NCBI GenBank assembly: GCA_964588495.1
Contig: CAZPPS010000005.1
Coordinates: 1 to 64,000 of the forward strand
Source of the DNA: CAVPKN01 sp964588495
GTDB taxonomy: Bacteria > Chlamydiota > Chlamydiia > Chlamydiales > JAAKFR01
DNA length: 64,000 bases
Direction: 5' to 3'
How positions within the stretch are numbered: the first letter of the stretch is position 1; each line of letters begins with the position of its first letter. Positions 26,666 through 35,300 of the stretch are shown piece by piece. A program made the position numbers and the translations under genes. The notes under the pieces are model-generated. The model saw only the letters and a program-made list of their open reading frames with translations, ran no database searches and was not told the origin of the DNA.

Positions 26666-28264
26666 ATGCAAGAATTTTCCGAAGTATTTCCAGATATTAC
26701 GACCATTACTTTCGGAGACAAGGGAGCCACTTTCCAAAATCCGCTCACTGAGGAGAAAAGGCAGTCGAAAGTGGTGGATCCTTGCATTGTTGTGATTTTT
26801 GGGGCGACAGGCGATTTAACGTCGCGCAAACTGTTTCCGGCTCTTTATAATCTTCAGAGGGACGGACAGCTGCCTAATCACTTTGCCTGTGTCGGCTTCG
26901 CCAGACGTCCTAAAAGTAACGACGATTTCCGTAAGGAGATGCATGAGGCGGTCAATAAATTTTCTAGAGTGAAGCCCGTTGATGAAAATCTCTGGAATAC
27001 TTTTGGACATCAAATTTATTACCACCAATCTGATTTTGATGATGAACAAGGGTATGATAACTTACGTAAGCTGCTGGATGACATTGATAAGCAGCATGGA
27101 ACTGCGGGCAATCGGATTTTTTATCTTTCGACGCAACCGAGCTATTTTCCTGAAATTATCAAAAGGCTTGGGCAACACCAGCTGATTTACGACACCAGTA
27201 AGGTCAAAGACAAATGGTCACGGGTCATTATCGAAAAACCCTTTGGCCATGACTATAAATCTGCCATTGAGCTGCAACAATTTGTCTTAAATCACCTTGC
27301 AGAGTCTCAAATTTACCGGATCGATCACTATCTAGGGAAAGAGACGGTTCAAAATCTCCTTGTTTTCCGTTTTGCTAATTCCCTTTTTGAATCATTTTGG
27401 AATAATCACTACATTTCCCATGTTCAAATTACTGTGGCAGAAGAAATTGGCATTGGAACGCGGGGCGCATTTTTCGAAGAAGCGGGCATTTTGCGCGACA
27501 TTGTCCAAAACCACATGATGCAGCTTCTTTGTTTGACAGCCATGGAGCCGCCGCCGAGCTTGAATGGCGATGCCATTCGGGATGAAAAGGTTAAAGTGTT
27601 ATCAGCCCTCCGTCCTATTGATCTTGAAAACTTTAACAAATACATTGTCAGAGGTCAGTATGGACCCGGATTTATTAATGGACAGAGCGTGATTGGCTAC
27701 CGAGAAGAGAACAATGTGAATCCCAATTCTTCTGTTGAAACATTTGCGGCTTTGAAGCTCTACATTGACAATTGGCGTTGGGCAGGTGTCCCTTTTTATT
27801 TGCGAGCTGGCAAGAGACTTCCCAAAAGAGTCACAGAGATTGCGATTGTCTTTAAAGAAGTTCCGGGGATTTTGTTTTCACGTGCAGGAGCCAAAAATGA
27901 ACATAACGTGCTCGTTATCCGAATTCAGCCCGACGAAGGGATCTCTTTGCGCATCAATTGTAAAGTTCCAGGTCCCTCTTCTCCGATTCAGCCTGTCAAA
28001 ATGGATTTCCGCTACGGTTCCTATTTTGGCTTAACCCCACCAGAGGCTTATGAGAGGCTGATCTGCGATTGCATGCTCGGAGATGGAACCTTGTTTGCAA
28101 GAGGCGATGAGGTTTTAGCTTCGTGGAAATGGATCTCTCCGGTTTTAGAAAGATGGCAAAAAAATGTGGCAAGCGATTTCCCCAATTACCCTTCAGGAAG
28201 TTGGGGGCCCAAAGCTGCCGATGAGCTGCTTGGCTCTGATGGCTTTGCCTGGAGATTGATCTAA
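26666..28264 (+). CDS. zwf: Glucose-6-phosphate dehydrogenase
   Basis: Oxidises glucose-6-phosphate to 6-phosphogluconolactone, making NADPH. FGATGDLTSRKLFPALYNL is the Rossmann dinucleotide site, RVIIEKPFGHD and the active-site RIDHYLGKETVQN follow, then the long C-terminal domain to residue 532. The N-terminus has about 35 extra residues before the fold. The ATG at 26666 has AGG five bases upstream; a GTG at 26660 is also in frame. It is followed after two bases by opcA and then pgl, so the oxidative branch is one operon. Confidence 0.96.
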   Translation: MQEFSEVFPDITTITFGDKGATFQNPLTEEKRQSKVVDPCIVVIFGATGDLTSRKLFPALYNLQRDGQLPNHFACVGFARRPKSNDDFRKEMHEAVNKFSRVKPVDENLWNTFGHQIYYHQSDFDDEQGYDNLRKLLDDIDKQHGTAGNRIFYLSTQPSYFPEIIKRLGQHQLIYDTSKVKDKWSRVIIEKPFGHDYKSAIELQQFVLNHLAESQIYRIDHYLGKETVQNLLVFRFANSLFESFWNNHYISHVQITVAEEIGIGTRGAFFEEAGILRDIVQNHMMQLLCLTAMEPPPSLNGDAIRDEKVKVLSALRPIDLENFNKYIVRGQYGPGFINGQSVIGYREENNVNPNSSVETFAALKLYIDNWRWAGVPFYLRAGKRLPKRVTEIAIVFKEVPGILFSRAGAKNEHNVLVIRIQPDEGISLRINCKVPGPSSPIQPVKMDFRYGSYFGLTPPEAYERLICDCMLGDGTLFARGDEVLASWKWISPVLERWQKNVASDFPNYPSGSWGPKAADELLGSDGFAWRLI

Positions 28265-28266
28265 GC

Positions 28267-29352
28267 ATGAATATCATTCAGAACATCGACATCAACGAAG
28301 AACTGACCAAGCTGTGGAACGAAGAACAGGGGCAAAATAAAATCAGAGCCTCCCTCTTTACCCTGATCGTCTATCTCCATAAGGGAACGCAAGCGAATTA
28401 TTACCAGAATATCATCAAATCGGTTGTCGCAAAATTCCCCTGCCGCGTGATTTTGATCATCAGCGATGTCAATGCTGACGAAGACTCTCTAAAAACTACT
28501 GTCAGCTCGGAAACCATTGGTCTTGGCGAGTTGAAAATTTTTTGTGAAATCATTCAGATTGAAGTAGCACGAGAGTGCATCGAGCGTGTCCCTTTCATGG
28601 TCCTTCCCCATATTTTGCCCGACCTGCCCGTTTATCTTTTGTGGACGCAAGATCCGATCAAAGAAAACGCTGTTCTCCCTCATTTAGAGCCCCTTGCTGA
28701 CCGCATTATTTTCGATTCGGAGTCGACAACCGATCTTCAAAATTATAGCTGCGCTGTGATGTCATTGATGAAATGCTTTCATTGCCGCATCGGCGATCTG
28801 AATTGGAGCGCCCTTTCGGGCTGGAGATCGCTCCTTGCGCGTGTTTTTAATAACCCGCAGTCTTTGGCAGATCTTCAGCAATGCGTGGCTCTTAAAATCT
28901 ACTACAATAAAAAAGAGTCTGAACATCAAAAACATACGGAAATTGAGGCTGCCTATTTACAGGCGTGGTTAGCCTCTCGGCTCAATTGGAAGTTTCAGAC
29001 GATTTTAAAAGTAGATGGAAACCTCAACTTAACTTACAGGGTAGGAAGCCAAGATATTGAGGTTACCTTGATCCCTCAAGCCAAAGAGGCAGAACTACCG
29101 GGACAAATTTTTGAGGTAGAAATTGTAAGTCTTAAAGATGAAGGCCACTACATTTTCAAAAAACAGCCAAATAGCCGCCAGGTCTGTATTCAATATTCAG
29201 AAAAAGATTTTTGTCAGCTTCCCGAATGCAGTTATTTAAGCGGCACAGCGGCGGGCCAAGAGATTGTGGAGGAGATTTTTTATCCCTCTAGTGGTAAACA
29301 TTATAAAAATATGCTGGAAATTCTCTCATTGATTCCCTGGAGGTCCCTTTGA
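28267..29352 (+). CDS. opcA: OpcA-like G6PDH assembly protein
   Basis: A 361-residue protein between zwf and pgl. IRASLFTLIVYLHKG, CRVILIISDVNADEDSL, VPFMVLPHILPDLPVYLLWTQ and LEPLADRIIFDSE follow the OpcA pattern known from cyanobacteria and actinobacteria, where OpcA activates or assembles G6PDH in a redox-dependent manner. That activity is inferred here from family and position. Its stop overlaps the TTG start of pgl. Confidence 0.85.
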   Translation: MNIIQNIDINEELTKLWNEEQGQNKIRASLFTLIVYLHKGTQANYYQNIIKSVVAKFPCRVILIISDVNADEDSLKTTVSSETIGLGELKIFCEIIQIEVARECIERVPFMVLPHILPDLPVYLLWTQDPIKENAVLPHLEPLADRIIFDSESTTDLQNYSCAVMSLMKCFHCRIGDLNWSALSGWRSLLARVFNNPQSLADLQQCVALKIYYNKKESEHQKHTEIEAAYLQAWLASRLNWKFQTILKVDGNLNLTYRVGSQDIEVTLIPQAKEAELPGQIFEVEIVSLKDEGHYIFKKQPNSRQVCIQYSEKDFCQLPECSYLSGTAAGQEIVEEIFYPSSGKHYKNMLEILSLIPWRSL

Positions 29353-30107
29353 GCCAACCTTATTACGTTTTAGATAGCAGACGAAAAATTGCTTTACCAG
29401 GTGATCCTGATCTCACCTTGACGTGCGCCGTTGATCTTTGGATCCAAATTGCCAATGAATCGATCCAGGATCACGATTTTTTTGCCGTGGCTCTCTCGGG
29501 CGGTTCTACCCCCAAACAAATTTTTCAAAAACTAGGCGCTTTGCAAGAGCAAGTGGATTGGTCAAAAGTGTTTATCTTTTGGAGCGATGAAAGGAGCGTT
29601 GGACCGATTCATCAAGACAGTAATTACAGAATGGCCCTGGAAGAAGGTGGACTTTCTAAGCTTCCAATTCCTCAATCTCAAATTTTTCGTATGGTGGCAG
29701 AAGAGAATATTGAGGCGAATGCCAAAGCCTATGAAGATGTGATCCTAGATAAGCTGGGCTCTCATCCTTTTGATTTGGTGATGCTTGGAATGGGAGATGA
29801 TGGCCATACAGCCTCATTATTCCCCCACACAGACGCGCTCAAAACAAAGGGAAGGCTTGTAGTTCCCAACTTTGTCCCCCAAAAAAATACGTGGCGGATG
29901 ACTTTTACTTATGAGTGCATCAACCGCTCAAGGCACATTTGTATTTATGTATTGGGCGAATCGAAGGCCGAAGTGTTAGAAAAAGTTTTATTTGGCCCCT
30001 TTAAACCTGAGGAATTCCCTTCTCAGGGAATTGGGACAGAGAGCAACCCTGTTCTTTGGGTGGTTGATTCTGAGGCTGGTAAAAATCTCCTCTCTCGTTT
30101 AAAATAG
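29349..30107 (+). CDS. pgl: 6-phosphogluconolactonase (DevB type)
   Basis: Hydrolyses 6-phosphogluconolactone to 6-phosphogluconate. A 252-residue member of the SOL/DevB family: VALSGGSTPKQIFQKLG near 48, IFWSDERSVGPIHQDSNYRMA near 78 and FDLVMLGMGDDGHTASLFPH near 138 are the active-site blocks. It starts at a TTG that overlaps the opcA stop (TTGA), with GGAGG upstream, a clear case of translational coupling. Confidence 0.94.
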   Translation: MSQPYYVLDSRRKIALPGDPDLTLTCAVDLWIQIANESIQDHDFFAVALSGGSTPKQIFQKLGALQEQVDWSKVFIFWSDERSVGPIHQDSNYRMALEEGGLSKLPIPQSQIFRMVAEENIEANAKAYEDVILDKLGSHPFDLVMLGMGDDGHTASLFPHTDALKTKGRLVVPNFVPQKNTWRMTFTYECINRSRHICIYVLGESKAEVLEKVLFGPFKPEEFPSQGIGTESNPVLWVVDSEAGKNLLSRLK

Positions 30108-30137
30108 TAGCTTTTAATAAATCTTGTTCCATTAAGG

Positions 30138-30345
30138 AAAGTAAACGCAAAGAAGCAAAGATGCTAAGGCGCAAAGAAGAAAGATAAATTATTTTTTCCC
30201 TTCTCTGTGTGCTCTGTGTTCTCTGTGGTTTTAATTGTTCCTCAGACTTTTATAAATAAACTTTAGGGGAATTATAAAAACCACAGAGAACACAGAGCAC
30301 ACAGAGAGATTAGATTTTGTACCCGATCTCTTTGCGTCATTGCGT
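30138..30345. repeat. CACAGAG/CACAAAG palindromic repeats upstream of tsaD
   Basis: The gap between pgl and tsaD is filled by repeat arms: a GCAAAGAAGCAAAGATGC stretch, then CTCTGTGTGCTCTGTGTTCTC (near 30206) and its inverse ACCACAGAGAACACAGAGCAC (near 30281), then TTTGCGTCATTGCGTCTC (near 30331). The central CCTCAGAC also occurs, as CCTCACAGAC, in the copy near 21214. Confidence 0.65.
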
Positions 30346-30428
30346 CTCTGCCCCCTTTGCGTTGCCTTTCTCTCGGGTACACAACACAGTTCGCACTCGG
30401 GCGCGGGTTCGTTCACGAATGTAACTTT

Positions 30429-31490
30429 ATGTTAGTATTAGGAATCGAAAGCACATGTGATGAGACAGCCTGCGCCCTTGTGCGTGATGGCCACGAAATT
30501 CTCTCTAATGTTGTGGCGTCTCAGGAAGATTTGCACGAAAAGTATGGGGGCGTGATCCCCGAACTTGCGTGCAGGCGACACATTGAGGTTTTGCCCTCGC
30601 TTGTCCGCAAAGCTTTGACCGTTCCCCTCGAAGAGATCGATTTAATTGCGGTAGCCAAAGGACCGGGATTGATTGGGGCGCTCCTCATTGGGCTTAACTT
30701 TGCTAAAGCACTCAGCCTCTCAGCAAACAAACCCCTCATCGGCGTCAATCACATCGAAGCCCACATCTATGCCGCCTTTATGTCGCAAGATATTCCCCTT
30801 CCGGCACTTGGAGTTGTGATCTCGGGCGGACACACCTCGCTTGTCAAAATCGATGCGATCGGTAGCTATTCACTCATTGGCCAGACACAAGACGACGCCA
30901 TCGGCGAAGCCTTCGACAAAGTGGCCAAACTGTTGAATCTTCCCTATCCGGGCGGCCCTCAAATCGAAAAACTCGCTTCTCTAGGAAATCCCCTCCGCTA
31001 TCCTTTTAAAGCGGGCCAAATCAAGGGACGCCCCTTTGATTTTTCCTTTAGTGGCCTTAAAACTGCCGTCCTTTATTTGGCAAAAGGGCAAAACTGTACA
31101 AAAGATTCCCCGCTCCTCCTTCAAGACCAAGAAAAAGCCGATCTAGCAGCTAGTTTTCAACACACCGCTTTTACAACACTCACTGATAAAATCCTTGCAG
31201 CGGCCTCCCACCACCAATGCCGCAGCATCGTTTTAGGAGGGGGCGTGAGCCAAAATGGCTATTTGCGAAAACTCTTAGAAGAAAAATCCTCGCTTCCCGT
31301 ATTTTGGCCAGCAAGGGGCCTAAGTGTCGATAATGCCGCTATGATCGCTGGGCTGGGCTACCATACGTTTTTACAAAACGGGGCAGATTCTATGGAACTG
31401 GACGCCTTAACACGAATTCCTTTCACGGAGACCTCAAATGCTGATCCGACTAATCCTTCTTCTTTTGGCTCTAAGCCCAGCTGCGTGTAG
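30429..31490 (+). CDS. tsaD: tRNA N6-adenosine threonylcarbamoyltransferase
   Basis: Transfers threonylcarbamoyl to A37 of ANN-decoding tRNAs, using the TsaC/Sua5 product made by the gene at 15125. MLVLGIESTCDETACALV starts the ASKHA fold, NHIEAHIYA holds the two iron-binding histidines, and SGGHTSLVK, GGGVSQNGYLRKLL and the late SVDNAAMIAGLGY follow. The frame is open to 30357, but the ATG at 30429 begins exactly at the conserved N-terminus. Its last 53 bases overlap the next oppA-like gene. Confidence 0.95.
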   Translation: MLVLGIESTCDETACALVRDGHEILSNVVASQEDLHEKYGGVIPELACRRHIEVLPSLVRKALTVPLEEIDLIAVAKGPGLIGALLIGLNFAKALSLSANKPLIGVNHIEAHIYAAFMSQDIPLPALGVVISGGHTSLVKIDAIGSYSLIGQTQDDAIGEAFDKVAKLLNLPYPGGPQIEKLASLGNPLRYPFKAGQIKGRPFDFSFSGLKTAVLYLAKGQNCTKDSPLLLQDQEKADLAASFQHTAFTTLTDKILAAASHHQCRSIVLGGGVSQNGYLRKLLEEKSSLPVFWPARGLSVDNAAMIAGLGYHTFLQNGADSMELDALTRIPFTETSNADPTNPSSFGSKPSCV

Positions 31491-32916
31491 CAAAAAACAG
31501 GAAAATACCGCAAAACAGACCCTCCATCTGAATTTGACTGACGATCCCGCCTCTTTAGATCCGCGCGCCGTGCGCAGCCTCAAAGATCTCACCCTCGTCA
31601 AACAATTGTACGAAGGACTGATGAGGCTGGATGCTGCCGGAATTCCGCAACCGGCATTGGCTCAAAGGGTCGACATCTCTGAGGATTTTTTAAGCTACAC
31701 CTTTCACTTAAGAGACTCTAACTGGAACAATCATGAGCCTGTCACGGCCCACGATTTTGAAACTTCGTGGCTTGAAATTCTCAATCGTGAATTTATCAGC
31801 GACTACGCCTATATGATGAATCCGGTCCAGCAAGTGCAGGCGCTCGATGAAAAAACGCTCCATGTCGTTCTTAAAATGCCGACTCCCTATTTTTTAGAGC
31901 TCACCGCTTTCCCCACCTACTATCCCGTTTACAAAAAGGACATCTCAGTTTCAAATGGTCCTTTTTCTCTTGATCAATGGACCATGCAACGGGAAATTGT
32001 CCTCAAGAAAAATCCCTTCTATTGGGATAACCAAAATGTCCATCTCGATTCCATTGCTTTCTCTGTTATTCCAGACAACAATACCGAAAGCCTTCTATTT
32101 GAGAAAAATGAGCTCGACTGGCTCGGACAGCCGATCTCCCATAATATTACCCCCGAAATCCTTGCCAAGCTCAAAGAAAAAGGGATGCTCAGCTCTTATC
32201 CCGTCGCCGGAACCTTCTGGCTCCTTTTCAACACAGAAAAAGAGCCCTTTAACAATGAAAATGTACGCAAAGCAATCTCTTACGCCATCAACCGGCAAGA
32301 GATCATCACTCACATCCTCCAGGGCAATCAAACCCCTGCAACACGACTGGTTCCCCCTTCCATGATTTCAGGTTCTTTGTTTGAAGATGGAAATATCTCG
32401 GAAGCCAAAAGGCTGATGCAAGAGATCGGCCCTCTCCCAACCTTAACGTTAAGTTATCCGCCAGGAGAAAGAGACGCCAAAATTGCCCAGCTCATCCAGG
32501 ATCAGCTCCAATCAACCCTTGGAATTCATGTGGAGCTTATTGGGATGGAAGCGCAGCTTCACAGAAGACACTTAAGTTCTGGCAATTTCATGATGGGAAC
32601 TGGATCGTGGTTTGCCGATTATCACGATCCTCTCGCATTTTTGGAACTGTTCCAAGAAAAAGATGGCTCTTTGAACACAACCCGTTGGCATAATGAGAGG
32701 TTCTCAGCCCTTTTGGAGCAGTCGATGACAGATCCCGAAAACAGATTGGGATTATTGGATGAGGCTGAGAAGATTTTGATTGCTGAGATGCCGCTTGCGC
32801 CTCTTTACCATTGCACATTTGATTACGTCAAACAACCTTATGTGCACGATGTTGTTTTATCGCCGCTGGGCCTTGCCGACTTCAAATCTGCTTGGATAAA
32901 ACAGGAAACCCGTTAA
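31438..32916 (+). CDS. oppA: Oligopeptide-binding lipoprotein, OppA family (copy 1)
   Basis: A 492-residue solute-binding protein for peptide import. Residues 1-18 are a lipoprotein signal ending LSPAAC, so it is anchored at the outer face of the inner membrane. DPASLDPRAVRSL, LVKQLYEGLMRLD, NPFYWDN and VRKAISYAINRQEI are SBP family 5 blocks; the end LSPLGLADFKSAWI closely matches that of copy 2. It starts within tsaD. It serves the OppBCDF transporter 4 kb downstream, from which it is separated by two unrelated minus-strand genes. Confidence 0.93.
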   Translation: MLIRLILLLLALSPAACSKKQENTAKQTLHLNLTDDPASLDPRAVRSLKDLTLVKQLYEGLMRLDAAGIPQPALAQRVDISEDFLSYTFHLRDSNWNNHEPVTAHDFETSWLEILNREFISDYAYMMNPVQQVQALDEKTLHVVLKMPTPYFLELTAFPTYYPVYKKDISVSNGPFSLDQWTMQREIVLKKNPFYWDNQNVHLDSIAFSVIPDNNTESLLFEKNELDWLGQPISHNITPEILAKLKEKGMLSSYPVAGTFWLLFNTEKEPFNNENVRKAISYAINRQEIITHILQGNQTPATRLVPPSMISGSLFEDGNISEAKRLMQEIGPLPTLTLSYPPGERDAKIAQLIQDQLQSTLGIHVELIGMEAQLHRRHLSSGNFMMGTGSWFADYHDPLAFLELFQEKDGSLNTTRWHNERFSALLEQSMTDPENRLGLLDEAEKILIAEMPLAPLYHCTFDYVKQPYVHDVVLSPLGLADFKSAWIKQETR

Positions 32917-32943
32917 AACTTTGTGGCAAGAACAAGAACAGGA

Positions 32944-33056
32944 TAAACAGAATCGCAAGCGGCAGGACGGGCAAGCTATTAAAATAAATAACAGGATAAA
33001 AGGATGGAAAGGATAAAAAAAGTAAAACTAATTTTTAAATCCTATTCGTCCTTTTA
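32944..33056. repeat. ATCCTTTTATCCTGTTA-type repeat
   Basis: AACAGGATAAACAG (near 32948), AATAACAGGATAAAAGGATGG (near 32987) and the partly inverted GTCCTTTTATC (near 33047) lie between convergent genes and run into the end of the minus-strand gene. It is a less perfect copy of the palindrome at 17430. Confidence 0.5.
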
Positions 33057-34462
33057 TCAAGCTTAGATTGGAATTTGGGGGCTTCGTTATTTATTAAGTT
33101 TCGGACTGAACTGCGGATTTCATCGATGGCTTTCCAAGATTCTGTTTGAATGATACTTTCAAAGTCGAAAAGATCGAAATAATAGCCATCCAAGGATTCG
33201 AATTTCTTATTCAAAGCAGTTTTCTGTTCTTCAAAAGTTTTTTGAAGCGTTGCCATGTCCTCTTGGCTTAAACTATCGATCTCTTGCGAGATTAGGGTAC
33301 GAAAACGATCTGCAAGCGGCTCGATCTCTTTTGACAATCTCTCCAATTCTTTAAAATCTTTTTCGAATTTCTCTAATCCAACTTCTTGCATCAAACTATT
33401 TCCGAAATCATCGAAAACAATAGAGTCTTGAGTAGGAACAATATTTTTAGATTCGATCTGTTCGATTCGCTGTCTTAATAGATCTGTATATTTGCTGTGG
33501 GTTTCGGCTAATCTTGTCGTTTTATACCATAGTTCATCAGAATTTCTTATATTCTCAGCTCTGATGCCGCTAAAGCAAGAGAAATCATTTGAAAATTGCA
33601 GCCATCTATCTTGAACTTTTTGTTGTTCTTGGCTGCACAAATTCTGATGGGCCTTTAATTCCGCAAGAGTCATTTGAGAAGTGTCCTCCTGATTCAAAGA
33701 AATCAGGCTATCAAGATAGGCGTCATATTCCTTGTACAACTTGTCATACTCTATAAGCTTCGGTTTATAATCAAAATTATCATGATGTTTATTGAGCCGG
33801 TTTTTGAATGTTTCTGCCTGCTTATGTATTAAATCATCCACTTGACGATATATTTGTGATGCCTTTTCCCAGTCCTCATTTTTGCCTTCATGTCCCTTAA
33901 GGGCCCTATAACATTCAGACAGCAGTTGGTACTGTTGTTTCAATTTCTTTTCTTTATCTAGAAAAGTTTGTTGCAGTTTCTCTGTTTCTTCTTTTTGCAG
34001 ACTGCAAAGGTCTTGTGAAAACAGATTTCGAAATTCATTCATGAGTGGCTCGATCGCAAGTGCCCGCTTCACAAATTTATTGCAACACTCCTCCTTTTCC
34101 CGTTCTTTCTTTTCAATGGCGTCAGAATCATCAATAACCGTTGAATTCGGAGTCGACTCCGTAAGCTCAACATATTCATTACTTCTGTGAAGGATCGCAT
34201 AGCAAGCAGAACCGCCGAGAACTGCGAGGCCGGCAGCGCCCCCTACAATAAATAGGACCCACTGACCTGTATTGCCAATTGTCACTATCCACTGGGGAAG
34301 ATTGCTGCTGAATAAGCCAGCGCCACCCACACACGCTGCAAAAAGTAAACCCAATCCGACGATAACGGGGATAACAAATAGCCACTTCGTGCACTTGAAA
34401 GCGAGTTCATCATCAGGTAGCTGAGTTAGGGAATGATTTCCGCTGCAACAATCGATTGCCAT
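33035..34462 (-). CDS. Inc-like membrane protein with duplicated coiled coil
   Basis: A 475-residue protein. Residues 26-90 form a paired hydrophobic module (VIVGLGLLFAACVGGAGLF, LPQWIVTIGNTGQWVLFIVGG) very close to that of the PARG protein at 55014. The rest is helical coiled coil with an internal duplication: residues about 137-226 (IEPLMNEFRNLFSQDL, EKLQQTF) and about 380-470 (IEPLADRFRTLISQEI, ATLQKTF). This is the layout of inclusion membrane proteins whose coiled coils bind host trafficking factors; that role is inferred. AAGGAG precedes the ATG. It splits the opp cluster and is probably a later insertion. Confidence 0.7.
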   Translation of the reverse strand: MAIDCCSGNHSLTQLPDDELAFKCTKWLFVIPVIVGLGLLFAACVGGAGLFSSNLPQWIVTIGNTGQWVLFIVGGAAGLAVLGGSACYAILHRSNEYVELTESTPNSTVIDDSDAIEKKEREKEECCNKFVKRALAIEPLMNEFRNLFSQDLCSLQKEETEKLQQTFLDKEKKLKQQYQLLSECYRALKGHEGKNEDWEKASQIYRQVDDLIHKQAETFKNRLNKHHDNFDYKPKLIEYDKLYKEYDAYLDSLISLNQEDTSQMTLAELKAHQNLCSQEQQKVQDRWLQFSNDFSCFSGIRAENIRNSDELWYKTTRLAETHSKYTDLLRQRIEQIESKNIVPTQDSIVFDDFGNSLMQEVGLEKFEKDFKELERLSKEIEPLADRFRTLISQEIDSLSQEDMATLQKTFEEQKTALNKKFESLDGYYFDLFDFESIIQTESWKAIDEIRSSVRNLINNEAPKFQSKLDKRTNRI

Positions 34463-34577
34463 AATTTTCTCCTTTTAAAAAAGAGAGTTATAGCTTTCTA
34501 GCATTAAGATTGCATTAAAAAAATTTAGGCCGATTGGCTAATCAGGAGACTGCATTAGAAACTTGGTGGTTGCAAGA

Positions 34578-34690
34578 AAAACAAGATATACAGGATCACA
34601 GAGCGGCTGGATAAAAAGGACATTTAAGATATTTTTAATTATCCTGCCCATCCTGCAGCGAAGCTATCCTGTTTATCCTGTTTACTCTCT
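34578..34690. repeat. ATCCTGTTTATCC-type repeat
   Basis: ACAAGATATACAGGATCACAG (near 34578) and GGATAAAAAGGAC (near 34611) are answered by ATTATCCTGCCCATCCTG and GCTATCCTGTTTATCCTGTTT (to 34682). It fills the gap upstream of the 475-residue gene, together with that gene's AT-rich leader. Confidence 0.5.
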
Positions 34691-34710
34691 TGCTGCTCAA
34701 TCCACAGCGA

Positions 34711-35196
34711 TTAGATGATATAATCAAGAAGATCGGGTCGATCGCTTTTCAGCACACAAGCCGCATCGGAGTAATTCCCGATCACACCATCCATGCTACC
34801 CGCCCAATTATCCTTGATATTCATCCCTTCGGTTTCGATGTTTCGCCCGAAAGCGTCGCTATTGTTGTGCAGGACAAGGGCATGACCCTTTGCCTCGTCT
34901 GGGGGCAGGTAGGTACCATCTGGCCCTTTAAACAGATCGGATTTTGAAACAACAGGCATTTGAATGGATTTCTGGATCAAAGGAATTGCCTTCTTATCTT
35001 CATAATCATTAAAGGCTACCATCCTTAAATTTTTGAAAAGGGCTAGCTCGCGAGTATGCAAGTACTTTAGGGCCAAAATTTGCAAACGGTTACACAGGTG
35101 GGCGCTGTCAAGAACAGTAGCAAAAATGCTTGGCGGATCGATAGTATAGATATATCCTTGTGGCAAAAGTTGTCCAAGCAGTATCAGCTGAAACAT
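34711..35196 (-). pseudogene. N-terminally truncated protein of unknown family
   Basis: An open frame of 161 residues beginning MFQLILLGQLLPQGYIYTID. It looks like the C-terminal part of a larger protein: the first residues already read as a core strand, and the AAGGAG Shine-Dalgarno upstream serves an ATG at 35206 in another frame (MSEYVSADTAW...) that stops after some 30 codons. A frameshift near the start is therefore likely. Blocks such as GHALVLHNNSDAFGR and MDGVIGNYSDAACVL look conserved. I recall similar sequence from other amoeba-associated bacteria but cannot name the family safely. Confidence 0.5.
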
Positions 35197-35300
35197 ATTC
35201 GCTCATGAAAATTCTCCTTCAAAAGAACAATTATAGCCTAACTCTGTTAAGAAAGCATTAAAAATTGGCAATTAATCTCTGATCCATTATCGTGAGCCTC

